From: Floridanema evergladense
Lineage (GTDB): Bacteria; Cyanobacteriota; Cyanobacteriia; Cyanobacteriales; Aerosakkonemataceae
DNA length: 64,000 nucleotides
Assembly (NCBI RefSeq): GCF_041929205.1
Contig: NZ_JBHFNT010000073.1
Direction: 5' to 3' (one strand)
Position numbers and translations under genes: made by a program. The notes under the pieces are model-generated. The model saw only the letters and a list, made by a program, of their open reading frames with translations. It was not told where the DNA came from and searched no databases. Shown piece by piece: positions 9,601 through 17,154 of this stretch. The first letter of the stretch is position 1. Each line of letters begins with the position of its first letter.

Positions 9601-10966
9601 CCAGAGAAATACTATTAGCTTGAATGGTGATTTCTCCAGCTTTGCCAAAACTAAAAGTAGAAGCGGCTATTTGAGCACCTTTGGTAATAGTTAAGGAATT
9701 AGTTGTAATATTAATATCCCCTGCTTCTCCTTCTCCTTTTGGTTGCACGCTGGCAAAAATTCCACTCGCAGTTTCGCCGTTTTCACCTTCGAGGGAAAGG
9801 CTATCTGTGGTTAGTATTTTAATATTTCCGGCTTTACCTTTGCCTGATGTACTTACGTTCAGTACGCCGCCATTGGTAAGTGTTAAAGATTTGGCATTAA
9901 CGGTAATTGTGTTGCTATTGCCGATCGCGTTTTCTTCTACAGTATTATTAACTTGGCTCGATGAAATTGTAATTGCATCAGTAGCATCTAATAAAATATC
10001 TCCAGCTACACTTTCTGGCGTACTCTTTCCTTTTGTTATCCCCGCTAAAAGTAAGCTTTCTCCTGAAATATCTAAGTTTCTTGCCTTAACAGTAATGCTA
10101 CCACCGCCAGAACTTTGGGTTTCAATTTGTGCTTGATTAATAATTGATACATCTGCACGCGCCAAATTATCAGGTAAGCTCAAACTACCATTTTCATTGA
10201 ATCCTACTGTTCCTTTTGTGGAAATTCCTCCTAATTCAATTTGACCACTAGGAGCTTTTAAAATTCCACCATTTATGGTTACATTTCCGCCAATAATTGT
10301 TAAATTTTTTCCTGGGAGAACTTCTAAAGAAGATGTAGAATTGCCTTGAATGCGAATTTCTCCGGGAGTCTTGCCATATTGTAGTCCGATCGGTACATTA
10401 ATACTGAGCAAAGGCGAAGATTGCAAATTATTAGTCGCAAACTCCAACCCATCGGTGAATTTAATGCTATTAGCTGTAGAAGCAAAAAATGAGCCGCCAA
10501 TGTTTAATTTAGCATTTGGCCCAAAAATAATTCCATTTGGATTAAGTAAAAATAAATTAGCTACACCATTGGCTTTAATTAACCCATCAATATTAGATAT
10601 TGATTTACCTGTTACCCGACTAAAAATATTTCTAATATCGATCGCGTTATTAAAAAATGCCTCTCCTCCAGTGGGAACGGAAAATTCCCGGAAACTGTGA
10701 AACAAGTTGTTACCTGCTCTAGTTCCCCCTTCAATAACGTTAGCTTTTCCAGTAGGTGTGACGATCGAATTTACAGTAGCGTCTGGGACAATCTGTGCTT
10801 GTACTTGATTTAGATTATAGGAAAAACCCCATAAGAAAAAGCAACAGGCTAATAAAACCTTTTGGCGATCGATTTTAATAATTCTTGGTTCTTGATTGTT
10901 TCGTCTAATCAGGCACAGGATAGTAATTAACAATAAACGGTTTACTTCCGGGTAATTAGGTTTCAT
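6689..10966 (-). CDS. Two-partner secretion exoprotein (filamentous-hemagglutinin N-domain)
   Basis: A 1425-residue secreted protein. A long signal region (to about residue 58, VLLACCFFLWGFSYNLNQVQAQ) precedes the TPS domain, recognised by NPNGIIFGPNAKLNIGGSFF and the preceding DGLIKANGVANLFLLNP. From about residue 220 to 1230 it is a chain of about 64-residue beta-solenoid-like repeats (GKAGDIKI..., SLTLTNGAQINAST, SGIFATV). The tail carries a conserved CRR motif and ends NSQYCPEQ. TpsA proteins cross the outer membrane through a TpsB (FhaC-like) partner; none is present in the window. The CHAT gene follows on the same strand. Function beyond surface exposure or secretion cannot be assigned. 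Confidence 0.88.
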   Translation of the reverse strand: MKPNYPEVNRLLLITILCLIRRNNQEPRIIKIDRQKVLLACCFFLWGFSYNLNQVQAQIVPDATVNSIVTPTGKANVIEGGTRAGNNLFHSFREFSVPTGGEAFFNNAIDIRNIFSRVTGKSISNIDGLIKANGVANLFLLNPNGIIFGPNAKLNIGGSFFASTANSIKFTDGLEFATNNLQSSPLLSINVPIGLQYGKTPGEIRIQGNSTSSLEVLPGKNLTIIGGNVTINGGILKAPSGQIELGGISTKGTVGFNENGSLSLPDNLARADVSIINQAQIETQSSGGGSITVKARNLDISGESLLLAGITKGKSTPESVAGDILLDATDAITISSSQVNNTVEENAIGNSNTITVNAKSLTLTNGGVLNVSTSGKGKAGNIKILTTDSLSLEGENGETASGIFASVQPKGEGEAGDINITTNSLTITKGAQIAASTFSFGKAGEITIQANSISLDGEGSSSYSSIISSVGKNGIGDGSGITINTKTLTLTNGALLNASTLGIGKAGKIRINASDSVSFDGEASDGTSTGAFGFVGENAEGEANGIEINTKSLTLTNGAQINANTLGKGKAGDIKIVASDRISLEGKGSNFVSGIFATVESKGEGEAGNINITTNSLTITNGAQINASTFGKGKAGDIKIIASDRISLDSKNSNSISGIFAHVQQNGEGKAGDINITTNSLTIANGAQIAAATFGFGKAGEITIQANDISLDGEGKGKQSYSSIVSSVQEGGIGDGSGITINTKTLTLTNGALLNASTLGKGKAGKIRINASESVSFDGEASNGTSTGAFGFVGENAEGEANGIEINTKSLTLTNGAQINANTFGKGKAGDIKIVASDRISLDGEGNNFVSGIFATVESKGEGEAGNINITTDSLTITNGAQIAASTFGFGKAGEITIQANSIFLDGEGKGKQSYSSIMSSVEEGGIGDGRGITINTKTLTVTNGALLNASTSGKGKAGKITINASDSVSFDGEANDRTPTGAFGYVDENAEGEANDITITTNSLTLTNGARIDASTLGIGKAGSITVKANTINLDGETEAGSPTEIRSEVGENAIGIAGDINITTNSLFVTNGAQLNASTSGKGEAGQVAITAKNRVLFDGIGVVNNDNVSGAFSIVNAGAEGKAGGVSVTSNSLTISNGAQIGAGTFGEGNAGSVTINTNNFFLNNDGSVSTIVSNQAKGDPGDLNIVAGRLLLDNRSYLTAESEKGAGGNIRIQSRDIQLRRQSQISATSALDAQQGNIDIATRTLALLEASQIRTDADAPNGGSNITIKPIDDFGVAVFVSANSVISASGNLSIEGYIEPQSSDVPQVEVFDATKLVASTCRRREGEQSEFIVTGKGGLPPNPNEPIINDVTWVDFRPINLEESKGKGEQRSRRIEENGKDEIVEAQGWIKNANGEVVLVANTAKAVPHKLIFNSQYCPEQ
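8042..9590. repeat. Coding super-repeat, period 774 bp, in the TpsA-like gene
   Basis: Blocks at 8331-8807 and 9105-9581 are near-identical at a spacing of exactly 774 bases (258 codons, four 64-residue modules). A further related block lies about 581 bases lower, so one copy is a module shorter. High DNA identity suggests recent duplication or gene conversion. Confidence 0.8.
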
Positions 10967-11165
10967 AATTAGACAACTAGAATTAAGTACTAAGATCGTA
11001 ATTTCTCAAGGGCAAAATTGAGTGAAATTTATAAAACTTATACTTAATTTTTATTTTGTTCTAAATTATTAGAGAAATGTAACAAAAATGAATTCTATCT
11101 CAGCACTTCTCCATTTGTTAAATAAGGTGTAAAGTGTAAAGAATCTTTACCTGAAGAGGAAAGAG

Positions 11166-11204
11166 ATGGAAGAAAGTTTGATAATTTTTGGTTATTTTCT
11201 ATGA
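11166..11204 (+). CDS. 12-codon leader ORF overlapping the DUF364 gene
   Basis: ATG at 11166 is preceded by the purine-rich stretch GAAGAGGAAAGAG and encodes MEESLIIFGYFL, ending in TGA at 11202-11204. Its stop overlaps the start of the next gene as ATGA. The downstream ATG lacks its own visible Shine-Dalgarno (TTGGTTATTTTCT precedes it), so translational coupling is plausible. It might be a chance short ORF. Confidence 0.4.
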   Translation: MEESLIIFGYFL

Positions 11205-11956
11205 AGGTACATCCACGAGAAATTTATAACTTGTTGTTGGAATCAAGTCAGACAACTGAGTTTGTAAAGGAGGTCATTATCGGTTTAACTTGGACTTTTT
11301 GCCGTACCAATGGTATAGGATTATGTATGAGTCCAGGTCAGGCGACGCGCACTTTGCCTTGGTCGGGAACTTTGGTGAATCAAGCGATCGCAGATTTAGC
11401 TCCTTGGCTGTACTCTTGGGACAGTTATCAAGCTACCATTGCAATGGCAGCAATTAATTCTGCGATTAATTCAACTTCGCCGCTAATAGAAAAAGCACAA
11501 CCTCTAGCACCAAAAAATTCGGCAAACCTGGCTGTCTTTGAACATTTTCTCCCATTAATTCGCGGAAAACAAGTAGTTGTAATTGGACGTTACCCTGGAC
11601 TATCGCAATACGAACAGGATACAGAAATTTCGGTAATCGAACGTCAACCAACTGCTAACGATTTTCCCGACCCTGCTTGCGAGTATCTTTTACCGGAAGC
11701 AGATTGGGTTTTTTTGACTGCAACATCGATCGTAAATAAGACTTTTCCACGCTTAGTAGAATTGTCACAAAATGCCAAATTAGTATTAATGGGACCTACT
11801 GTTCCTTGGTTGCCAGAATTAGCAGATATGGGAATTAATTATTTAGCAGGTGTAGCGGTAACAAATGCAGAAGCTTTACGACAAACAATTGCCGAAGGTG
11901 GAGGTACAAGAATTTTTGATACAGGCGTACAATATCGAGTTCTAGAATTAGTTTGA
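11201..11956 (+). CDS. DUF4213/DUF364 Rossmann-like protein
   Basis: A 251-residue protein resembling the DUF364 family, with an N-terminal DUF4213-like part (FVKEVIIGLTWTFCRTNGIGLCMSP) and a C-terminal Rossmann-like part: GKQVVVIGRYPGL (about residues 126-138), the acidic ADWVFLTATSIVNKTFPRL, and LVLMGPTVPWLPEL. Related proteins have been linked to metal-chelate or cofactor handling, but no reaction is established, so function is left open. Start chosen at 11201, overlapping the stop of a short leader ORF. It is monocistronic as far as seen and divergent from the TpsA-like gene across a 199-base AT-rich promoter region. Confidence 0.8.
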   Translation: MKVHPREIYNLLLESSQTTEFVKEVIIGLTWTFCRTNGIGLCMSPGQATRTLPWSGTLVNQAIADLAPWLYSWDSYQATIAMAAINSAINSTSPLIEKAQPLAPKNSANLAVFEHFLPLIRGKQVVVIGRYPGLSQYEQDTEISVIERQPTANDFPDPACEYLLPEADWVFLTATSIVNKTFPRLVELSQNAKLVLMGPTVPWLPELADMGINYLAGVAVTNAEALRQTIAEGGGTRIFDTGVQYRVLELV

Positions 11957-11984
11957 TCGGGACTTACGCAACTGGCAAAAAAAG

Positions 11985-12024
11985 GTACGTTGTTGCGCTT
12001 TAGCGCTAAAGCGCAACAACGTAC
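11985..12024. repeat. Perfect 40-bp palindrome
   Basis: GTACGTTGTTGCGCTTTAGC (11985-12004) followed immediately by its exact complement (12005-12024), with no loop. It lies 28 bases after the DUF364 stop and may fold as a terminator-like hairpin. A decayed relative lies at 19275-19356, with the flanking ATTTTCAGG shared by both. Confidence 0.85.
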
Positions 12025-12069
12025 ATAGAAAATTTTCAGGATTATTTTGGATGAAAAGTTCAAGACAAA

Positions 12070-12342
12070 TTATTGAACTTTCCATGCAATCAGAGCAACA
12101 AGTGCAATAAGACCTAACGCTCTACGGAAGTAATTAACACCTTCAAATAATTCTAACCACGCCCAAGTAAATAAGGAACCAAAAGCTATTAAGTCTATTC
12201 CTAAATGAAGTTTACCTGTAGGAAAAATTATTTCTAATAAAATAGATGTAATCCCAACAATGAGTGGTAAATTTGGGGGTTGAGCGATAACAATGTTGCC
12301 TTCGCTGTCTCGGAACACTTGATCGAATAATGTGTTTTCCAT
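12070..12342 (-). CDS. Small membrane protein of unknown function
   Basis: A 90-residue protein. After a polar N-terminus (MENTLFDQVFRDSEGNIVIAQ) come two or three hydrophobic stretches: NLPLIVGITSILLEIIF, LIAFGSLFTWAWLELFEGV and LGLIALVALIAWKV. This looks like a small inner-membrane protein conserved in cyanobacteria, but no family was recognised. The start is preceded on the coding strand by AAAAAGAGAGGGATTTC, a credible ribosome site. It is separated by 161 bases from the next upstream gene on the same strand. Confidence 0.65.
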   Translation of the reverse strand: MENTLFDQVFRDSEGNIVIAQPPNLPLIVGITSILLEIIFPTGKLHLGIDLIAFGSLFTWAWLELFEGVNYFRRALGLIALVALIAWKVQ

Positions 12343-12503
12343 GAAATCCCTCTCTTTTTCAGCGTTTCTACAACTACAAACATCAAGAGCAAACTTAGCC
12401 TAATAAATTTAATTAAGGCGTTTACTGGATACTTTTTTATGATTTCATGAGCCGAATTTATTGCCATCCATCTTAGGTTTAAGATGCAAAACTACCCCAG
12501 CTA

Positions 12504-12827
12504 TCAATCAGTTTCGATATTATGTGAATCCTGTTCAAACGTATCAGCCACACTCACACCCGTTGCATCATCAATTAATTTTTGGGCGCGATCGGGATCG
12601 GAATAAATAAGCTCAAGTAATTGATATTTATCTAGTCCAGTCATTCTGGCATAAAATTCCACTTCTCCTAAAATTCTGCTTTCTGATTGCCTCAAATACA
12701 TGGATAGGCAATGGTGAGCCTGTGTGGTTTTCTGGCGCTTGGTGCGGAAGAAGCTTAAAGCACTGAGCAATCTATCTTCGTATGGCGCAAGTGCTCTTAA
12801 GTGTAATCTTTTTGGTTGTTCCAGCAT
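12504..12827 (-). CDS. Conserved hypothetical cyanobacterial protein
   Basis: A 107-residue soluble, helix-rich protein (RLHLRALAPYEDRLLSALSFFRTKRQ, QSESRILGEVEFYARMTGLDKYQLLELIYSDPDRAQKLID). No catalytic motif or membrane segment is visible and no family was recognised. It sits 31 bases downstream of the Wzx-like flippase gene on the same strand, so it may be co-transcribed with the polysaccharide genes, although nothing in the sequence ties it to that pathway. Confidence 0.6.
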   Translation of the reverse strand: MLEQPKRLHLRALAPYEDRLLSALSFFRTKRQKTTQAHHCLSMYLRQSESRILGEVEFYARMTGLDKYQLLELIYSDPDRAQKLIDDATGVSVADTFEQDSHNIETD

Positions 12828-12858
12828 ATTGGTATTAAATCCTGTATTAGTTCCAAGA

Positions 12859-14367
12859 TTATGGTACTAGATTACTAGCAAATCTTTTGAGAACCGATCG
12901 CACAGAGGCAATTTCGCGGGCGCTAAATTCCCCCAAAATTAGCAATCCTAACGGAATTAATAATCCCAGAATTATAAGTTTTAAAATTAGTAACCAACCG
13001 GAAGTTTGCCAAATATTTGCTAATCCGTAAGCTAAAATAGCGATGAGTAAACTACGTGCAAAAGAGAGGAACGAAGGGAAAATTTTCCAGAGATGGTAGA
13101 GAGCAAAAATTGTGGCTAATGCCGCTAAAGTAGACACAGTAATTGTAACTATTGCTGCTCCTATTGTGCCAAATTTGGGAATCATCCAGAGGTCAAGTGC
13201 GATCGCTAATGGTACCATTGGGCCTGTGAGTGCGATCGTCCAATTTGGTTTACTTGCAGCGGTGAGAATAGCAGTTGTAATAGAAATCATTGCCATTGCT
13301 ACTGCGGCAAAAATTAATATAGAAAATATCGGTGCAGCAGGTAAAAAAGTAGCGCTGAAAAGTAGTTTAATAATTTCGGAAGATGCGCCAGCAGCTAATC
13401 CGGCAAAGGGTATTAATAACAGCACTAAACGCATGGCATTTTTGCTCAGTTCTTGCGCTTTTTGCAATTCATTTTCCCGCAAAAGACGGGTAAGAGTTGA
13501 TAAAAGTAAAGGGACAAATGCCAGGGTAAATATCCCAGGAATTATAGAAAGATTTTGCGCTGTTCCGTAATAACCTGCTTGTGCTGCGGTTCCTCCTAAC
13601 AATTTCAACATAAATAAATCGAGTTTGTCATAAAGGCGTAAACTGATAGCCATCAAAAATAATGGTACTGCATAACCCCAGAGTTTTTGCATGGGGAAAG
13701 GCGATCGCTGCAAAACTGGTGGACGCACATAAAACCGACAGACGAAAAGCTCAATTAATGCTGAAAGCAAGCTACCAATAATTGCGCCCCAAATTGATAA
13801 ACCTGCGGCAACTAAAGCGATAGTTAATATCATTTTGGTAAGCCAACGAGTAGCAGTTGCGATCGCCCTTTCCGAGAACTTACCCAACCCAACTAAAACG
13901 CTACGATGCACGTAAGTAACACAAAAAATTGGTACTTCCAACATGAACAATCGCAAATAATTATTCATGCCAGGTTCACCTAAAGCCTTGGCTACAGGAT
14001 CGGCAATAAACCAAAAAATAATAGCAGCAGAAAAACCCAAAAAAATATGTAATTGCAACACTGTAGTTGCTACAGGTTGCCAATTTTCTGTTTCTCCAAC
14101 AAACTTAATTGTAGTGCGTGTAAAAGCCGAAGTAATACTCCAACCAATCCAAGAAACTATACTAGTTGCTAACAGGAATAAACCGTAACTTTCTGGCCCT
14201 AACTGACGGGTTAAAAAAGCCGCTGTTAAAAGTCCAGTAGGCAATAATAAAGCCTCTGCTAGAAATACTTGAATGGTTCCCGATGCCAAACCTTTTGAGG
14301 GATTGGGGACTGGGGATTGGGGACTGGGGACTGGGAAATTCTGTGAGTTTGTTCTTTTGGCTTTCAA
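12859..14367 (-). CDS. Wzx/MATE-type oligosaccharide flippase
   Basis: A 502-residue polytopic membrane protein with about 12-14 hydrophobic segments. The fold signature is FLAEALLLPTGLLTAAFLTRQLGPESYGLFLLA near the N-terminus, then the mid-protein GTAAQAGYYGTAQNLS typical of polysaccharide exporters of the MOP superfamily. Such proteins move undecaprenyl-linked repeat units across the inner membrane. The first 25 residues include FPVPSPQSPVPNP, encoded by a heptamer repeat, which may be a non-conserved extension; a later start around residue 27 is possible. Its upstream neighbour on the same strand is a GT2 gene 20 bases away, so the two are probably in one operon. Confidence 0.85.
   Translation of the reverse strand: MKAKRTNSQNFPVPSPQSPVPNPSKGLASGTIQVFLAEALLLPTGLLTAAFLTRQLGPESYGLFLLATSIVSWIGWSITSAFTRTTIKFVGETENWQPVATTVLQLHIFLGFSAAIIFWFIADPVAKALGEPGMNNYLRLFMLEVPIFCVTYVHRSVLVGLGKFSERAIATATRWLTKMILTIALVAAGLSIWGAIIGSLLSALIELFVCRFYVRPPVLQRSPFPMQKLWGYAVPLFLMAISLRLYDKLDLFMLKLLGGTAAQAGYYGTAQNLSIIPGIFTLAFVPLLLSTLTRLLRENELQKAQELSKNAMRLVLLLIPFAGLAAGASSEIIKLLFSATFLPAAPIFSILIFAAVAMAMISITTAILTAASKPNWTIALTGPMVPLAIALDLWMIPKFGTIGAAIVTITVSTLAALATIFALYHLWKIFPSFLSFARSLLIAILAYGLANIWQTSGWLLILKLIILGLLIPLGLLILGEFSAREIASVRSVLKRFASNLVP
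14300..14335. repeat. Heptamer tandem repeat in the flippase N-terminus
   Basis: Five tandem units of GGGGATT/GGGGACT on the + strand. On the - strand it is translated in frame to PVPSPQSPVPNP in the flippase. The class matches cyanobacterial short tandemly repeated repetitive sequences. Confidence 0.8.
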
Positions 14368-14387
14368 AGATTTTCTCTCTTAATATT

Positions 14388-15395
14388 TCAGGAATGTTCC
14401 CAATTAACCTCTACTTTGCCTTCTTTGGAAAGGAAATAATTAGGTCGGAAATAACTAATTATTAAGCCAACAAAATACAACAACAGGGAAGTTAAAGCGA
14501 TGAAAATTGCGATCGGTAAATTCAGCAAATATCTTGGTTGTTCGATCGCCACATCAATCAATCTTTTGGCTGCTACCATAACTTTATATAAGCCCAGTGC
14601 GAAACTTATAAATAGTTCTACAATTGGCTGAAAAATTGTTTTCTTTTCCGTCTGTTTTAAACGGTAAATTAACAAAGCATCATATCCATATAACAAGAAT
14701 CGCCAGAAAAAGTGTGCTCCGCCATTAGGTGCAGCATGACAAGCACGAGAATTTGGTTGTTTCCAAATAGTTTCTCCTTGCTTCATCAAAGAATTAGCAT
14801 GAATTACACAATTGCCTCGATAAATTGGCAAATCTACAGGAATCGGATATTTAGCCAGAAATGAACGACGAAAAGCCACATTATTACAGAAATAATATTG
14901 GGTTTTTTCCAGGTTGTTACTGTGAGAAAAGCGGGGGAAAATGTATGTTAGTGCGATCGCCAATCCATAAACACCTTCAGCCGAAGTTGTAGTTTCACCC
15001 GCTACCACATTAACGTTATCTTCTGCAAAAGGTGCGAGCAAATTTCGTAACCAATTTGGCTGATAAATACAATCTGAATCTGCTAAAACAATTACATCTC
15101 CAGTTGTTAAAGAAACGCCTTTCATTTTAGCAGCATAGTAATCAACATCTGCGGAAATGCGACGCATACTTAACCAAGGATATTTGTTAGTAAGTTGTTC
15201 CATCATTTCTTGAGGAACATCTCCGCTTTCCAGAATTAAAACTTCTTTGGCTAATTCAGGAGATAGGTCTTGAGATGCGATCGAATCCAAGGAACGATAT
15301 AATCCTTCTAATTCCGCAGTCGCTAAGTTTTCCGTTTCTACAATGATTGAGAAACTCGGTAATTTGGCTTTTTCAGTAACTTCTATTTGTGACAT
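14388..15395 (-). CDS. Family 2 glycosyltransferase
   Basis: A 335-residue GT-A enzyme. It shows SFSIIVETENL as the first strand, the nucleotide-binding AKEVLILESGD, the metal-binding motif VLADSDCIYQPNW at about residue 108, and a C-terminal pair of hydrophobic segments (VELFISFALGLYKVMVA and LPIAIFIALTSLLLYFVGLIIS), implying membrane attachment. It lies 20 bases upstream of the flippase gene and 123 bases downstream of the FAD oxidoreductase gene, all on the - strand, consistent with a polysaccharide-assembly operon. Sugar specificity is unknown. Confidence 0.85.
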   Translation of the reverse strand: MSQIEVTEKAKLPSFSIIVETENLATAELEGLYRSLDSIASQDLSPELAKEVLILESGDVPQEMMEQLTNKYPWLSMRRISADVDYYAAKMKGVSLTTGDVIVLADSDCIYQPNWLRNLLAPFAEDNVNVVAGETTTSAEGVYGLAIALTYIFPRFSHSNNLEKTQYYFCNNVAFRRSFLAKYPIPVDLPIYRGNCVIHANSLMKQGETIWKQPNSRACHAAPNGGAHFFWRFLLYGYDALLIYRLKQTEKKTIFQPIVELFISFALGLYKVMVAAKRLIDVAIEQPRYLLNLPIAIFIALTSLLLYFVGLIISYFRPNYFLSKEGKVEVNWEHS

Positions 15396-15478
15396 AACCT
15401 CGGATTTTTACCACAGATATCTACAGATGAATTATTAAGCTTTGCTAGAGATTAAAGATGAAGGTGAGGAAAAATTTC

Positions 15479-15520
15479 CTTCCCCAGTCCCCAATCCCCA
15501 ATCCCCAGTCCCCAGTCCCT
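15479..15520. repeat. Heptamer tandem repeat abutting a stop codon
   Basis: Tandem CCCCAGT/CCCCAAT units on the + strand run up to and overlap the TAG stop (15519-15521) of the FAD oxidoreductase gene. It is the same repeat class as 6401 and 14300. Confidence 0.8.
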
Positions 15521-17015
15521 ACTGGATCGCAGCTGTTGGACGATCGCTATTGGAAGAACGCAATATTGATGACAATTTTGCCGCTTTTTTTTGGTCTTCA
15601 ACAGTGAATTCTTCATGATAAGAACGCTCTGTATTAACTGTCCAAAGGTCGTGATTTTCACCATACAAATTGCGTACAGCTAACATTGCTGTTAACATCG
15701 AATGATCTTGATTGTTGTAGCGGTGCATTCCGTTTCTGCCAACTGTTTGTAGGTTATCAAAAGCTTCTAAATAATCTTTAATTACCTGTAAATGTTGGCG
15801 ATATTCAGCATCATAAACAGGGTAAGCTTTGCGCTGACGAATTACCACTCCATCTTCTACATCTCCAGGTTTTACACCTATGCCTAGTGCGATCGCTTCT
15901 TGACTGGCAAGTTTAATCAAATCTGCATCAGACATTTCCCACAAATCTTCGCCAACACTGCAAAAATATTCCATCCCTAAACAAGTTTTGCTAGGATCTG
16001 GAACCATTGCTAGACTCCAATTTTTGAAGTTTTGAATTCGTCCAACTTTGAATTCTGGACTGTGAACGTAAATCCAATTATCAGGGAACAACTTCTCTCG
16101 ATTAATAATCAGCGACACGATGAGAAAATCCCGATATTTCAAACTTTGTGCTGCTTGTAAAACTTCTTTTGGCGGTAAAGGATCGAGACAACGTAACAAG
16201 GCAGACACAGGCATACTGGAAATAAAATGATTGGCATTTAATTCCAAAGTGCGATCGCCTTGACGCGCAATCACTCGCTTAATTCGCATTCCCACTCGTT
16301 CAATGCGAATCACACTAGTATTTAGATGAACTGGAATCCCTTTTGCTTCCAATTTTTCTTGGCAGCGTTCCCACATCATTCCCGGCCCTAAAATGGGATA
16401 ATCAAATTCTTTGATTAAACTTTTTGCATTTTGAGAGCCAAAAAGAGCATTAATTACTGCACCTTTGAGCGACATTCCTTGAATCCTTTGCGCCGCCCAA
16501 TCTGCCCGAATTTTACTACAAGGAATTCCCCAAACTTTTTCTGTATAAGTTTTAAAGAACATTCGATATAAACGTTCTCCAAAACGTTCTGTTACCCATT
16601 CTTCAAAAGTTTCTGCTTGCTTTTCAGGATTCAGCTTAACTTTGAGTCTTGCTTGCAGATAACTCATTAAAATTAAAGCACTGGGCGCAACTCCCAAATT
16701 CGATAAAGTATTGATTAAAGACAAGGGATAATTGTAGAACTTTCCCTGATAGTAAATTCGTGAGAGTCGGGGAACTTTAATAAAATCTTTTCCCAAAATT
16801 TCCTGCCAAAATTGTTGGACTTCATCGACTTTGGTGAAAAATCGATGTCCGCCAATATCAAAACGATAACCTTTGTAAGTTTCTGTACGGGAGATGCCAC
16901 CAACTTTATCTGCTTGTTCGAGGACGATCGAGCGAGTACCACGCTTCATCAACTCGTAAGCTGCGGTCAAGCCAGCAGGCCCAGCACCAATAACTATAAC
17001 AGGACTATATGCCAC
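15519..17015 (-). CDS. FAD-dependent oxidoreductase, UDP-galactopyranose-mutase-like
   Basis: A 498-residue flavoprotein with the N-terminal dinucleotide-binding motif VIVIGAGPAGLTAAYELMKRG (residues 6-26), followed by VLEQADKVGGISRTETYKG and FDIGGHRFFTK. This arrangement occurs in UDP-galactopyranose mutases and related amine-oxidase-fold enzymes found in polysaccharide clusters. A substrate region is seen at ETYTEKVWGIPCSKIRADWAAQRIQG. A ring-contracting mutase or a desaturase role is possible; the exact substrate is not determined. Neighbours are GT2 genes on both sides on the same strand. Its stop codon lies inside a heptamer repeat, so the last few residues may have been altered by repeat insertion. 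Confidence 0.8.
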   Translation of the reverse strand: MAYSPVIVIGAGPAGLTAAYELMKRGTRSIVLEQADKVGGISRTETYKGYRFDIGGHRFFTKVDEVQQFWQEILGKDFIKVPRLSRIYYQGKFYNYPLSLINTLSNLGVAPSALILMSYLQARLKVKLNPEKQAETFEEWVTERFGERLYRMFFKTYTEKVWGIPCSKIRADWAAQRIQGMSLKGAVINALFGSQNAKSLIKEFDYPILGPGMMWERCQEKLEAKGIPVHLNTSVIRIERVGMRIKRVIARQGDRTLELNANHFISSMPVSALLRCLDPLPPKEVLQAAQSLKYRDFLIVSLIINREKLFPDNWIYVHSPEFKVGRIQNFKNWSLAMVPDPSKTCLGMEYFCSVGEDLWEMSDADLIKLASQEAIALGIGVKPGDVEDGVVIRQRKAYPVYDAEYRQHLQVIKDYLEAFDNLQTVGRNGMHRYNNQDHSMLTAMLAVRNLYGENHDLWTVNTERSYHEEFTVEDQKKAAKLSSILRSSNSDRPTAAIQ

Positions 17016-17154
17016 TACTCACTCACTCCACAATTAGACTGCTTAAGACAGCGATTAAACCACAAAAAAAGAAACTTCTAACGTTCAACAGGCAACAAAT
17101 TCTTAATTTTTTGGCTGTTCCCTGCTTTTGGTTTTCCGTTTCCTCCTTCCTGTT

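Noticed and set aside
7776..10136. Several + strand ORFs of 60-150 codons opposite the exoprotein gene, some near identical to each other
   Set aside because: They are antisense shadows of the repeats in the - strand gene; their identity comes from the 774-bp periodicity.
11839..12063. - strand ORF of 74 codons over the 40-bp palindrome
   Set aside because: It is built from the palindrome and the antisense of the DUF364 gene.
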